DNA from: Chaetoceros tenuissimus
Taxonomy: Eukaryota; Bacillariophyta; Thalassiosirophyceae; Chaetocerotales; Chaetocerotaceae
Direction: 5' to 3'
Assembly (NCBI GenBank): GCA_021927905.1
Contig: BLLK01000038.1
Location: forward strand, 2,402,963-2,466,962
DNA: 64,000 nucleotides
The notes under the pieces were generated by a model. It was not told the DNA's origin and made no database searches. It was given only the letters and a program-made list of their open reading frames with translations. The translations under genes were made by a program, and so were the position numbers. Numbering within the stretch: the stretch's first letter is position 1; the number at the start of each line of letters is the position of its first letter. Positions 10,882 to 22,062 of this stretch are shown piece by piece.

Positions 10882-12821
10882 ATGTTTTCTACAGCACAAT
10901 TCTTGGCCGCTATCACTGCTTCAATTATCGCGGGATCAATTTCATGTGCTTCATCAGCTGCTCTCATCTTTTGCATTTTGGTCTACTCGCAGTTGAAACT
11001 CAAAAGTGTTATTCGCAGAATTTTGTTTGGGTTCTGCATATATGATTTAGTCTTTTCCTTTAGCACGGTAAGTTTTCAAGTGGATAGAGCTTTCTGAGTT
11101 TGCAATGTTCTCTCGCTTACTTAGCCATCACAATGATGTGCTCTTCATTCTTTAGGTTCTGTCTGTGTCAATGTTACCAAAGGAGGTTAATAAATATGCA
11201 GCTGGAAATCTATTCACTTGCGATGTTCAAGGGTAAGAATAATAGCATCACGCTTTTATTTTTTCTCATGTTCATTTCTAATGTATACTTTTCTATCATG
11301 TAGTTTCATGCAACAAGTTGGTGCAGTAGGTTCTATATTGTACAATGGAGCTCTTTCTGTATATTATCTTGCAGTTGTCACATTTAACATGAAGGAAAAA
11401 GAAATTGCAAGAAAGCTTGAGCCTTGGCTTCACTTGATTGCAAATGGATTTGCAATTGGCTCAGGCATATTCCTTGCATTCAAGCGTCAATTTGCGCCAC
11501 TTGGTAACCAGATAAAGTGTTGGGTTGCAACCTATCCTATGTTTTGTGGTAGGGACAATCCAGATGAATGTGTACGAGGAAGTCCATATACAAGACTTTA
11601 TGCAAATTGTCTTGCTCTTTTACCATCAGTTATCACTTTGTCATAGCATGTGTTGTAACGATGCTAATGCTGTATTCAATTGTGAAGCAACAAAGGAAAG
11701 CTGATCGGTGGCGAATGAAGGAACAGGAAGAATCAAAGAGTTGTACTGAAAATATATATGCTTGCTTTCGTTTGAAATGTGAAAGACAGAAGAGTGAAAT
11801 CGAGTTAGAGAAGAAATCAGCTTCATCCACGCCAAAACTTTCAATGACCCCGACGAAAGCTAGTAAGTTTGCCAAGATGGCGAAAAGTTTGGAGCATACT
11901 TCTAGTCCAAAGTCATCCCTGTATACTTCTACTGCAGGTAACGCAGGTTTGAGCAGATCGGGAACAAAGCAAGGTATGACATCTATACTTATTCTCAATT
12001 GTTGCTTATTAATGGATTCGTTCAAACTAACTGTTGTACGCATAGACCCACTTGCATTTGATGTTCACAAGGTCAGGAAGAAAATTAGAAGAGAGTCCGA
12101 ATTGGCTAGCAATGAACCTATTGTCCTTAGTAACAGCACAAATCCAAAATCGGAAAAGAGGTTGAGCACAAACACAGTATCAAGTCAAGCTCCTTCTGCT
12201 CAAGAAAACGTGAACTCTGATGTTGCTGCTGCGAGACGCCAATGTTTGTTATACCTCAGTAGCTTCTTTCTATGTTGGATCTTCACCGCAATATGCGTTA
12301 TTTGGGGTATAGCCGTGTCTCCCCCTCCATTTCCTTTAGTACTCTTATCTCAAATCTTCAACCCTCTACAAGGATTGTTCTTCATTTTAGTCTACTCGAG
12401 ACCACATGTACGCTCTCTTCGGGTGCAAAATCCAGAGCTAAGTTGGTTCCAAGCTTTCAAGATTGCGTTTAAAGCAGGTGGTGACAATGATAGTGGTGGT
12501 CAATCAAATAAATCAAGGCTGGTCATTGACGAAAATGGTATTGATGCACCTCGTCTACCAGACGCAGAACGTCAGAGAAGACAAGAGATTGTGCGTCAAC
12601 AATATCGAAAACGAAATAGCTCTGACTTGATCAAAAGACGTACCAGTAATGATATAGAAGCTCTACAGGACGAAGATAGCATTGACAAATGCTCTGAATT
12701 GAGTTTCGAAGTAGAGTCTGAACTGGTTGAAATTAGTCTCAGCAACGATGAAAAAGCTGTGCAAGATGAAGATAGCATTCATAACTGCTGTGACTTGAGT
12801 TTGGATGAGGCACATGAATGA
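10882..12821 (+). pseudogene. Seven-helix receptor (GPCR-like), four exons, one frameshift
   Basis: Model: exons 10882-11067, 11156-11232, 11304-11973 and 12046-12821, all GT-AG. The sum, 1,709 nt, is one base short of a multiple of three. The break is at about 11635-11641, where the frame ending ...PSVITL must pass to FVIACVVTMLMLYSIVKQ; the paralogue at 30619-32413 is continuous there. Topology is seven hydrophobic segments with helix 1-2 near the N-terminus, a long basic third intracellular loop with Ser-rich insert, DPLAFDVHKV, and a charged tail (IDAPRL-x-DAERQRRQE). This resembles class-1/cAMP-receptor-type eukaryotic GPCRs, coupling heterotrimeric G proteins at the plasma membrane; family is inferred from topology. 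The rest of the frame is clean, so an assembly error or allele is as likely as true loss. Confidence 0.65.
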
Positions 12822-12950
12822 AAATGGTCTCAATGACGGGCTGGAATCTGTGATGCACTGTGTATTATCGATAAAGTTATAATATATAAAAACATTATTA
12901 TGTGTCATTATATTCTGATAAAAAGCGGACAAATAGAATATTGGTTTTTC

Positions 12951-14822
12951 CTATGTCAAATCAGTCGATCGCTTCTCCTCATCGCTCAGATAATCAGATG
13001 AAGTACATTGCCACAATGGTCGCCCGTTCAAGCTTTGGATTGGTCTAGCTACACTTTCTTGCCAGTTGTAACTTGATGGTTGGCAATCTTCATCTAGCTG
13101 TTGAAATAGGATTTCTTTCAACTGAGTAAGTTGTTCGCTCGAAATTTGCATTGGAGTGTCCAAAACTCTCCAATGAATCCATTCGGAACATGGTGGCTCT
13201 GTCAATGATCCAGTGTAACCATAGAAATAAATTGAATTCACAATCCGTGGTTCGAAAGGATTCCATCTTATCTTTGCACGTGCAGTAGATTTCTTGGTAG
13301 CTGAAGTTGGTTTATTTGTGAAGCTTGGACTGTTGCTGAGTGCCACCACTGGAGTTGGGGAGGTGCTAGCTATTTTCGAATTGGTTGGAGTGGTGCTAGG
13401 ACTATGGCTCAACGGTCCCATACTTGGAGCAATTGTTGAGATGTTACCATCTGTAAAGTTACTTTCATTGAGTCGACGAGAGGCAATATGGTGCGTCCAT
13501 TGTCTTTCCTCCTCGATATCTTCTTCTTCGTCTTGTTCCGTCAGACTGTCATCACTCATAGTATCATTCAAACAATGCAGGTACCTAGAGTCACTCAATC
13601 GTTGCCATTCATCAATAGCCTTTTGAAAATGCAAGTGAGATCTATTCTGTGGATGTACTTCAATCAAAATACTCTGTACAATAGGCTGTCTTCGAAGTGG
13701 ATGATAAAAATAAATTTGATACTCTCCATCATATCTCTTTCCACAAATAGTATGCTCCGATGGAATCTTGATATCAATATGAGTGGCTTGAATATATCCA
13801 TTCCAATTATGAGGAAAATCACCATTTGGAGGTCGCAATTTTGTTTCATTCAATATTGCATTCTCACGAGAGTATTCAATTCTTAATTTCGATGGAAGAA
13901 TCTTCATAGTCACCTGTTCGTCTGTCAGATTGTAATCTCCACCCTAAATGAAATATTTTATTTAAAACGTTAGTTGATAAGTATAGAACACAGGTTGATA
14001 GTAGCATTCACTTACCCTATTCCTAATCTGATGGTGTTCATAACATTTATAATTGACTTGACTTGGACACAAATCAATTGGACTTTGCTTTCTGACTGGA
14101 TCACTACCACATCGATTGTCTAAAGTTCTATTCAAAGGAAAGGTACTCCAATAATCCCGTTCCAATGAGTTTTTGACAGATGTCCAAGCATTTCCTTCGT
14201 ATTCTGTATAATGTATTGTTTTATTTTGAACAATCGTCCATGGACCTGATGAAATGACTTCGCTAAAGGTGTAATTTTTCAGTCTAGCTTTTCCAGGACC
14301 ATGATTGATATCTCTAGGATTGTAGCTGAAATAGTAAGAAGGTTTTGGTGGAACTATGGCATGGATAAATTGTGTTGACGGTACATTTGAAGGTTCTGAT
14401 GATGAGGATGGAGATAAAGAAGGAATCATAGATGTCGAGGGGACGTTCGATGGCCGAGTTGAAATGGATGGAAACAATGAAGGCTGGTTGGAAATTGAGG
14501 GCAAAGAAGAAGGTAACTTTGATGGATTGAGAGTTGGCTGACTACTAGGACTTGATGAAGGCATGGAAGAAGGAGTCTTTGTTGGATATGTAGTAGTGGA
14601 AGGAAAGAGGGAAGGCAAAGAAGAAGGCTGATTAGTGAATTCAAATACAGCTCGAGGTTGAACCACAATCTGCTTCATTGGATCTTGAAACGATGCATAT
14701 GTTTCCAGCTGTGTGCGTCTTTCGTGGATGGATGTAGTGGATGCATGAGTGAATGGAAACAGGGCAGCGAGGAGGAGGAGTGCATTTAAAGAAATGTAAT
14801 CAAAGCCTCTTTTCTTTAGCAT
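12951..14822 (-). CDS. Alpha-carbonic-anhydrase-like wall protein with Pro/Ser stalk
   Basis: Model: exons 14822-14016 and 13943-12951; 1,800 nt, 599 aa. There is a signal peptide, then a Pro-Ser-Thr stalk (about 67-150) typical of diatom cell-wall proteins, then an alpha-CA fold: QSPIDL (246-251), SEHT-x2-GKR (331-339) and GSLTEPPCSEW (514-524) with W-x-VL-x2-P-x2-ISSEQ. The zinc histidines look degraded: the Q-x-H-x-H-W strand reads QATHIDIK (only His324) and the E-x-H strand reads EYQIYFYH, with Gln for His. An acidic then Pro/Ser insert (about 398-492) splits the domain. Alpha-CAs hydrate CO2 outside the cell; this one may be an inactive carbonic-anhydrase-related protein or use other ligands. 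Confidence 0.82.
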
Positions 14823-15821
14823 AGTAATGAAATTCTCAGCATAACTTTATGGTGTTGTTGGCTCTCCTAGCTTCTGCACATAAATGAGCCGTTGCTTTTG
14901 TTTGAGTACTGGCGACTGTTTGCTTTGTTCTTTTTCATTCTTCAAAATCTGTCGGAATTGATCTCATCGTGTTGTGAATTTCCACGGTGCAGTGGTGAAG
15001 TGAAAAAAGATTTTCATTTTGTGACAGGCCAATGAAGAATAGAGCCTAGCTAGTAGAGTGAATCAGTCGTACCATTCCCACTTCAAGTTAATGATGATTC
15101 TTCGTTGAAGTCTCATTCCAGTCATTTTGTGACTTTTCCGTAGAAAGTTATTCTTCCTTCCAACAATCAGTTCCATCCATTCTTTTGTTTTGGTAAATCG
15201 AACAGTTTTTCTTTTACAAATTATTTCTATTCCTATTTTTTCATATGCTTTAGTGTTATTTCACCATAGAGAAGCAAAACAAAAGTGAAACGAATTCCCA
15301 ATTTATTTCACAGTTTCTAAAAGAAGGAAGCATAAAGTGACAATTTCGGCTTGCCGTCGATCGTACCAGATATTGACATTTTACCCTTCCCGCATCATGA
15401 TCAGAAACACTGAAAAAAAAACGATTGAAATTGATTGAAAACTTATTTCTCGTGTTCTCATAATGTTTTAGGGCTTGAGCTACCCTATTCATAGACATGG
15501 AAACGCGACAAACATGAGAAGCAAGTCCAACCTCACTTTGCAAACCTCAAACGAAAAACGATTGAAAGTGAAGCCTAAGCCCGAAGACGAGTTTCAAGGG
15601 AAGAACTCTCACCCACTGTAGAACCTGTAGAAACTTAAGATGTTCATGCGTTCTCCTCGACATCTAAATGAGAATATGCAAAACGTCCAACCTATGCCAA
15701 GTGGTATTGCAATGGAAATTCTAAAAATAATAACAGTACCATAGAACAAATGATAGTAATTAAAGAATGTTCCTTATATAAAATTAGAAAAATGTGTATA
15801 ACTTTCAAGCAGTGATACAAA
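14823..15821. other. Intergenic, about 1 kb
   Basis: Promoter side of the CA-like gene and 3' flank of the gene at 15822. A 95-codon minus-strand frame at 15256-15543 contains a pyrimidine-rich AG acceptor-like site, but has no supporting start context or family. Nothing firm. Confidence 0.4.
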
Positions 15822-16961
15822 TTACAATCGTCTTCTTTTCACCAAACAATGTCTATCCATTGCCATACCTCTACTACTATTAGTACTCTCCATGGCATCA
15901 TGAACTCTTATATTTCTTCTGAGTGCAAAAGTGGCTGTTCGTTTCATATTCCCACTGGAATGTCTTTGTCTGAAGCTTCCTTGTTGTCTCAAAATAGGTT
16001 TAGGTGGAGAACTCGTCAAATTCATACCACTGAGACTCATTTCGCTCAAACTGGAGATTGGCTGCTGTGTCTGTCCTTGTGGTGGTGAAAAGTATGGATT
16101 GACAGGTTGCTTCTTGTTGGTCTCTAGTGCTGCCGTAGGTTGTTTGAGCATATCCAAAAACATGTTTCGTTTTGGTTGCTGTAGAGTGCTGCTTGCAAAT
16201 TTGAAGCTCGAGTTGGCTTGCATGGACATGTCAGCATTACCATTTGTGAAACTCCTAAATCTTATTGATCGTAGTGAGTTTGTCGTGTTTGCTCCATAAT
16301 GGTGGTTCATAGGTCGCTCGTCTTTATGTTTCATAAACATGAGTTCTTGACCTGCAGATCTAGTTTTACGAGTAACGCCCAGCATATGCGATTCCTTCAA
16401 CATTTGGGAGAGACGCCTTGCATCTGATAGATCACTAGCGGTATTAGACTCGCCTTTTTTCTCTGTGGACATGTCGGATGATGAACTGGAAGTAGAGGAT
16501 ACATTTTGGGAAGCAGAGGTAAAGGGGGCATCAGCATTCATGTTTAGCATGTGATCTGTACTTCTGATTCTGTTTAAATCGCTTGTACTGCTTCCTAGGA
16601 GCGATACTTGATGTAACAAAGAAGGTCTCTGCATCATAGTGGTGGTCGTATTATTTGTACTACTAGGTGCTACACTAGTGTAATGTATGTCATGGTTTGA
16701 AGATTGCATATCAGCATCGTCTTCCTGTATCATGGAAGAATCAAAGAACACATTGGACTGATGGTGAGAGGAAGCCATCCCAGACGAGTCATTTCTTTTC
16801 AAGGAAGAAGGTACAAGAGATTCATGTACTCCTTTGTTGGTGTTATTCGGAGAAAAATGAATCTGCTCGTCAGGATGTGTCATGATAGCTGACATTCGAT
16901 GCAAACCATTCATACTTGAAATCGATTTGATTGCGCTCTGTTGCTGTCTCTGCATATTCAT
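15822..16961 (-). CDS. Ser/Asn/Met-rich low-complexity protein, unknown
   Basis: Single exon, 379 aa. Not recognised. It is rich in Ser, Asn, Gln, Met and His, with no signal peptide or membrane segment. Short basic/Ser motifs that could be phosphorylation or docking sites occur throughout (for example KPILRQQGSFRQRHSSGNMK and MFLDMLKQP), and the C-terminus is basic (VKRRRL), which could act as a nuclear signal. Stable codon use and the lack of stops over 1.1 kb support a real gene. Likely disordered regulatory protein; function unknown. Confidence 0.65.
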   Translation of the reverse strand: MNMQRQQQSAIKSISSMNGLHRMSAIMTHPDEQIHFSPNNTNKGVHESLVPSSLKRNDSSGMASSHHQSNVFFDSSMIQEDDADMQSSNHDIHYTSVAPSSTNNTTTTMMQRPSLLHQVSLLGSSTSDLNRIRSTDHMLNMNADAPFTSASQNVSSTSSSSSDMSTEKKGESNTASDLSDARRLSQMLKESHMLGVTRKTRSAGQELMFMKHKDERPMNHHYGANTTNSLRSIRFRSFTNGNADMSMQANSSFKFASSTLQQPKRNMFLDMLKQPTAALETNKKQPVNPYFSPPQGQTQQPISSLSEMSLSGMNLTSSPPKPILRQQGSFRQRHSSGNMKRTATFALRRNIRVHDAMESTNSSRGMAMDRHCLVKRRRL

Positions 16962-17602
16962 TCTAGACGAAAGATGTGTAGAGATTGCAACTAGGAAAAC
17001 TATGTAATATATATATCTTTTGTCAATATCGTAGGGAAGGTTTCTCCTGAGCAGTATTTGTGCAAACGGGAAATCTCATTGAAACCTGAAAGACGCTGAA
17101 ATGTTCAAAGACATCAAGGGAAGCCAATCAGTTGAGAAGGTCGAGAGGAATGAAGGCTAAAAGACTTTTATTCCAAGGGATTCAACCTGTCAAAATGTCA
17201 ATCAGCAGATGTCGGCACAGAAACGAGAAAATGATTGGTCTAGATCCACCAAGAGATGTCTATGTGATTTCTACGTCATTACTTCAACTGTCATGTACTT
17301 TCATGTACCGTCATGTTTTATGATTGAAATGTCAAATTCTGTCAGGAAAAGATGAGTGGGGGGGGAATAAATTTTCCACCCCTGGGAACGCAGCCAGATG
17401 ATGATGATGATGAAATACGCTTCATAGCTAGGCAGCTACTCGTCTTGAATTTCTAATATCAATTTCACTCGTTTCTATGTGGATTTCTTATAAAATGTAA
17501 ATTTGTATTCATATATATACATGCATTTCAGTAAAGAATATAGATGATTGGAAGTTTATAGTAAAAATCTTGCATTTAAAATTAGAAACAGCTACTGTTG
17601 CT
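16962..17602. other. Intergenic with G-run and GAT microsatellite
   Basis: Separates two minus-strand genes. Holds a run of nine G near 17358 and a short (GAT)n tract at 17399-17414. No coding sequence or other element recognised. Confidence 0.45.
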
Positions 17603-20407
17603 CTATCTATGACGAATAGCAATATCCAATGCAAAGAAAATGTGCAATGCAGTTGTATTTTGCTCAAATGGAACTGTGGTGTCAAATATATTCATTGGCC
17701 ATACAAATGATAAAGAGTTATCTCTCGTAGGATATGGTGTCTTGTCATGATATGCTTTGGTAGTTGTTGCAATAGTATCTTTTCTACATCCATTTTTCTT
17801 TCCAAAAATAGAATCACGTACTTTCTTGTAATCATCTGTTGAGATGAGCTGAGAGCATTCTTCATCCTTGAAAAAGCTTCTATCCAACTGTACTGGAAGA
17901 ATGGTGCACACTAAATCACTTGCTTTTCCTTTTTCAGATATCAGTCGAGGTTCACGAATCGTAATGCATTGACCATGACGTTTCGAAATGTACTCATTTT
18001 CGACATTCATTTTGGTCGATAGCTTCAATACCTTATCATTGCTCAATAGTGACTGACTATCTCGATCTCCATTTGCCTTTCTCGAAGAACGAATGTATAG
18101 CTTATTCTCTTTCAAAATAACATATCGCAAATGATTGCGTTTTATCCTATTCTTTTTCTGTACAAATTGCTGTAATTCTCCTTCTTCTCTTGAATACGCT
18201 ACCCATCCTTCAAAAGTAATTGGTTTCTCGTCTGTTTGTTGAAGTTCTTCACTAAACACTTTACTTTGTGGAAAGTAGACTCCATCCTCTTGACATGATT
18301 GAGGCAATGCAACTTCCATTCCAGCAGAAGATGGTTTCGTACGTGGAATACTCTTATTTAAATCGATAGGACTCAGACAATGACTGCTACTATCTACATC
18401 ACTTGCAGTAATGGAGTGAGGATCGTCATTTTCCCCATCTACACTATCAATGATGGACGATGGAGTATCTGCATTTTGAAATAGGTCCACCTTGAGCTCA
18501 CGATTCCAAGGTTTTTCTGCACTTGAATCATAATCACTTTCTTCCGATACATTATCACCATACTTTTCTAGTAATTCTCTATAATTTCTAGATTTCGTTG
18601 CTCCCTCTTCATTATCCAATGGACTAATTTCATCTTGAATCTCATTTCCATTTCGACGCTTACTCACAGTCTTTACAGTTTTGGGAATAATGTTTGCAGT
18701 TGGTGACTTGACGGGAGTGGTGGCAACCTCTCTTTCTCTAGAAGCATTAGTATTTTGTTCCCCATGAAAAATCATGGCCAATGAATTAGCAGTAAAGGTA
18801 CATGATGAATCTGTTCTTCGATGGTATGTTCCAGTAGTATTGACGGTATGAAATGTATTCATGGTACATACAGTTTGATTATCAGCTGTATTGAGTCTTT
18901 CCCTAGCACTCATGTATCCCGATTGACTTTGCATTCCATACGAAGTCATTCTAGAAGAAATCATGGGAGGTCTTCCAACTCCCCGAGGCATTGGAGATGA
19001 AGTTCCTGTCCTTCCACGAGGCAATGGTGGTGTAGGTGTCATTGGAGATAGAGGAAGTTCAGAATCGTATCGTTGATGTTTCTTCTTCTTGGAAGGGTAT
19101 TCTAGATTCTTGTCAAAGTTGTAGTTATTTGTAACCTCGTCGTCTTGCTCCTCGTCATTGTCATTATCATTACTATTGCCATGATATTGACTATCATTAT
19201 TCTCCTCTTCTTGAAACAATTGCTTTTGAGTGTTTCCTTTTGGACTCAAAAACGAATCTCCATGATTATTCATAGCATCCACATCACCCAGAGAATGCAT
19301 GGAATGGACATGATTCAAAGCATGATGACTATCATCTAATGTGGAAGTATAATTCAAATCCTTGCAATGTTGATATTCAATACTATAAACCGAACACGCA
19401 TCATCTCTGGTATCATGATATTCTCCATCCAATTCTCCCACATTGACATACGAAACTCCATACTCTTGACAAGAATCCTCATTCTCTTGCGAGTGTAAAC
19501 TATTTTTGGAATTATTGTTTCGTTTGACAGTAGCAATTTCTTCTAGTCCCCGTTTCTTTTTCTTGGCAGTCATAGTAGTTTTTGAATCTTCTTCTTCTTC
19601 TTCCGAATTTATCGTCATGGTCCGTTCTGTAATGGTAAATGATTCTTGCAAGTCTTTCGAGGGTGTGCCATCTTCATTCTCACTATTCTTGTTGGAACAT
19701 GTACTACAAAAGATTCCTTTGGAAAGAACTTGCATCAATCTCTCCAAAACATTCGATTGAGAATTATTTTCTAGAGTCCATATTTCCGTGTTTTGACTGA
19801 CTAGCGATTCAGATCGATCTCGAATGGAATGTAAATTGTAGAGGAACTCATCTTGAGGTGGATAGTAGCTAGCAGTGTTGGTAGTTCTACTGCTAGTATA
19901 AGGAATCGATGTAGCCTCACTCATTCGATTGTCCCCCATTCTCTTTACAACATGTCGTTTGCCAAACGAGTCAATCTGTGAAACATGCAAACTATTACTG
20001 GAAATACCTCCATAAGAATCCATTGAATAACCAGCAACAGAAGTCAAAGCCGTGTTATTCGATTGTTGCTTCCAATGATTTTTTTGAAAATTCAAATTCA
20101 AATACGAATCTTGAATCGAATCGGATGAATCTGAATCATAAGAAGCAGGAGACTTTTGGTATTTGTGATAGAGTGGACTTTGATAGGCTTTGGCTTTGAA
20201 ATGTCGTTTGTATCGATTCGATTTCATTTTCAAAGGTGATTTGTGGACTTGGCGTTTCTTCTTGACTCTCTTGTTGCTGTTGTTGTATTTGCTTCTTTTT
20301 GTTTTAATAGAAGAAGTAGAATTCTTATTATTAGTAGCTGCATAAGCTTGTCTACTTTGAAAGGAATCAGCAGCGAGGCAGTCCTTTGTTCCACGATGAA
20401 ATTCCAT
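17603..20407 (-). CDS. Large disordered protein with C-terminal PH-like region
   Basis: Single exon, 934 aa. Residues 1 to about 700 are low complexity (Asn, Ser, Asp/Glu, His) with basic clusters near the N-terminus (KTKRSKYNNSNKRVKKKRQ), suggesting disorder and possible nuclear or membrane contact. From about 730 the sequence becomes ordered: FEGWVAYS, RNHLRYVILKENKLYIRSS and a long beta-rich run to about 850, which resembles a pleckstrin-homology barrel (GW strand, R-x-V-L, L-Y-I). The final block FDTTVPFEQ...LHIFFALDIAIRHR is also conserved-looking. PH-like folds bind phosphoinositides or proteins; this assignment is by pattern only. No transmembrane segment is evident. Confidence 0.65.
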   Translation of the reverse strand: MEFHRGTKDCLAADSFQSRQAYAATNNKNSTSSIKTKRSKYNNSNKRVKKKRQVHKSPLKMKSNRYKRHFKAKAYQSPLYHKYQKSPASYDSDSSDSIQDSYLNLNFQKNHWKQQSNNTALTSVAGYSMDSYGGISSNSLHVSQIDSFGKRHVVKRMGDNRMSEATSIPYTSSRTTNTASYYPPQDEFLYNLHSIRDRSESLVSQNTEIWTLENNSQSNVLERLMQVLSKGIFCSTCSNKNSENEDGTPSKDLQESFTITERTMTINSEEEEEDSKTTMTAKKKKRGLEEIATVKRNNNSKNSLHSQENEDSCQEYGVSYVNVGELDGEYHDTRDDACSVYSIEYQHCKDLNYTSTLDDSHHALNHVHSMHSLGDVDAMNNHGDSFLSPKGNTQKQLFQEEENNDSQYHGNSNDNDNDEEQDDEVTNNYNFDKNLEYPSKKKKHQRYDSELPLSPMTPTPPLPRGRTGTSSPMPRGVGRPPMISSRMTSYGMQSQSGYMSARERLNTADNQTVCTMNTFHTVNTTGTYHRRTDSSCTFTANSLAMIFHGEQNTNASREREVATTPVKSPTANIIPKTVKTVSKRRNGNEIQDEISPLDNEEGATKSRNYRELLEKYGDNVSEESDYDSSAEKPWNRELKVDLFQNADTPSSIIDSVDGENDDPHSITASDVDSSSHCLSPIDLNKSIPRTKPSSAGMEVALPQSCQEDGVYFPQSKVFSEELQQTDEKPITFEGWVAYSREEGELQQFVQKKNRIKRNHLRYVILKENKLYIRSSRKANGDRDSQSLLSNDKVLKLSTKMNVENEYISKRHGQCITIREPRLISEKGKASDLVCTILPVQLDRSFFKDEECSQLISTDDYKKVRDSIFGKKNGCRKDTIATTTKAYHDKTPYPTRDNSLSFVWPMNIFDTTVPFEQNTTALHIFFALDIAIRHR

Positions 20408-20882
20408 CTTTCTTTCTTTCTCTCGTTATGAAATCGTGGAGAGAATTTCTTGGTCTCTCTTTTTTATTCTTATAAGAAGCTGCTTAGAAATGATGACAGT
20501 CCTTTTCTATTACTAAACAATGAACTGTATGTGTTATCTTACAATTCAATCAATAAATTGCATTCAATAGACAACAGTGAGATAGTTCATGCTTTATCAG
20601 AGAGTATCTCATGCGTTGTGTTCTCACATCATATCATCGCCAATTTTCAGTCCCATTTATTTGTGTCAGTCTTGCTTTAGCTATTTTCGTAGGAATAGGT
20701 TATGAGATATTTTGAGATTGAAGAAAGGAAAAAGTAAAAAACAAATGCAATCATTGCAGCATCGTAGTTTGTTATTGAAAGTAGATGGATTAATTTCTTT
20801 TGCTCTTTAATAATTCTGAATAAAAATTATATTTATTTCATTTAAAAATAATGCTCATTACATCAACTCTTTATCAATCTAT
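20408..20882. other. Intergenic, promoter of the PH-like gene
   Basis: AT-rich sequence between two minus-strand genes. No recognisable element beyond the usual CT-rich tract just upstream of the ATG at 20407. Confidence 0.4.
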
Positions 20883-21512
20883 TTAATAAGCCTCATCATT
20901 GGCTTCATCTGTCAACTCCCAAGGATCTTGAACGGTATAATCTACAATCTCAGGTATCCTACCCTGCAAATATTTACCAACCCTTTCCAAAACAGTAGTC
21001 CTCTGATGCCAAAATCTACCATGTAAATGTAATACAACAGTAGGTCCATCCAATTCTACAAAATCAACTCCACCTGTAATACCCACTCCACGATTTTCAG
21101 CACTGTAGCCAAACATGGTTCCAATCTCACTTCGACAGGCGTGTAATACTCCTTCGACATTTTCTTCACTTAATTCCAATACGGAGCCTTGAGGTAGAAA
21201 GATTGCTTCTCCATCATAAGATAAGGGAGGAGCAGGAATGTTGCTTCCAATTTCTGCCTTGTGTTCTTGAGGATCGTTTTCATCGGCATATCCCAAGTCA
21301 GTCATTTTACCAGCTGGTGGGAGATCTTTGTCTGGAGTGGAATATAAATCATCGTCATCTTCCAAGGCTGCAAAGTCACTCCAATCGGACATACGGAGAG
21401 GGGTTTGTTGTTGTTGAGGTGGACTACTGAGAGTATTGGCTGTGAATGGAGCAAATGCAAACACGGATTCTTGACACAAGAGAGTGATTGCTATTGACAG
21501 TGAGATCTTCAT
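20883..21512 (-). CDS. Plastid NFU-like protein lacking the Fe-S cysteines
   Basis: Single exon, 209 aa. Signal peptide followed by the plastid motif VFAFAP (about 17-22), then an acidic linker. Residues 116-195 follow the NifU C-terminal (NFU) domain: SEENVEGVLHACRSEIGTMF, GGVDFVELDGPTVVLHLHG and V-x2-YLQGRIPEIVDY. The NFU domain normally holds a bridging 4Fe-4S cluster through a C-x2-C in the G-x-C-x2-C loop; here that loop is GRFWHQRTT (165-173) with no cysteine. It therefore probably does not carry a cluster as NFU scaffolds do, and may act as a structural or assembly partner in the plastid. Divergent from the ShK-like gene. Confidence 0.75.
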   Translation of the reverse strand: MKISLSIAITLLCQESVFAFAPFTANTLSSPPQQQQTPLRMSDWSDFAALEDDDDLYSTPDKDLPPAGKMTDLGYADENDPQEHKAEIGSNIPAPPLSYDGEAIFLPQGSVLELSEENVEGVLHACRSEIGTMFGYSAENRGVGITGGVDFVELDGPTVVLHLHGRFWHQRTTVLERVGKYLQGRIPEIVDYTVQDPWELTDEANDEAY

Positions 21513-22062
21513 TTTAAATTGAATGAATGAAGGGACTTCTTCTTCTTCTTTGTTTGTTTCTACGAACTGTCTTCTTTCTATTTGTATTCAATTAGACCAT
21601 CTATTGAGAAAGATTTTCACAGTGACGATGATGTGTAACGTAAACACAAAAGATGTAGAAAAGAAGAGAGGAAAAAGTGTTTCACTTGACAAACAAGATA
21701 CGACTACAATTTTACCATTTTAGACTATTACACATGAAAAAGGCCAACCGTTTTCCCATGACAGACTTTTTCAGCGACTAACGATTATATGTCCGGTTCA
21801 TTGCTTTGAACACTTTATTCAAACGACTGTTTTTTGAAAGTGTTGTGTCACTCATTGAGTACAGTAGTTCATGGATCAATAGAGTTGAAACAAAGTATAT
21901 AGTTACAGTTATTACGAAACAGTTCTTTGATACAGCGATACATTGCAAAGAAACTAGTTGTCGGAGATTGAAAAAGTAGCAATCTTGAAAAGAGGATACA
22001 ATCATCGCTCAATTTCAAACACAAACAGAAAGAAGCCTCCTACTAGCTACCAACATCACATC
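21513..22062. other. Divergent promoter between NFU-like and ShK-like genes
   Basis: About 550 bp between two divergent starts. The frame of the plus-strand gene is open back to 21958 but has no ATG there. No clear regulatory repeat seen. Confidence 0.4.

Noticed and set aside
15256-15543. 95-codon minus-strand frame upstream of the CA-like gene
   Set aside because: Contains a run of T with an AG typical of an intron end and no supported start; no homologous pattern.
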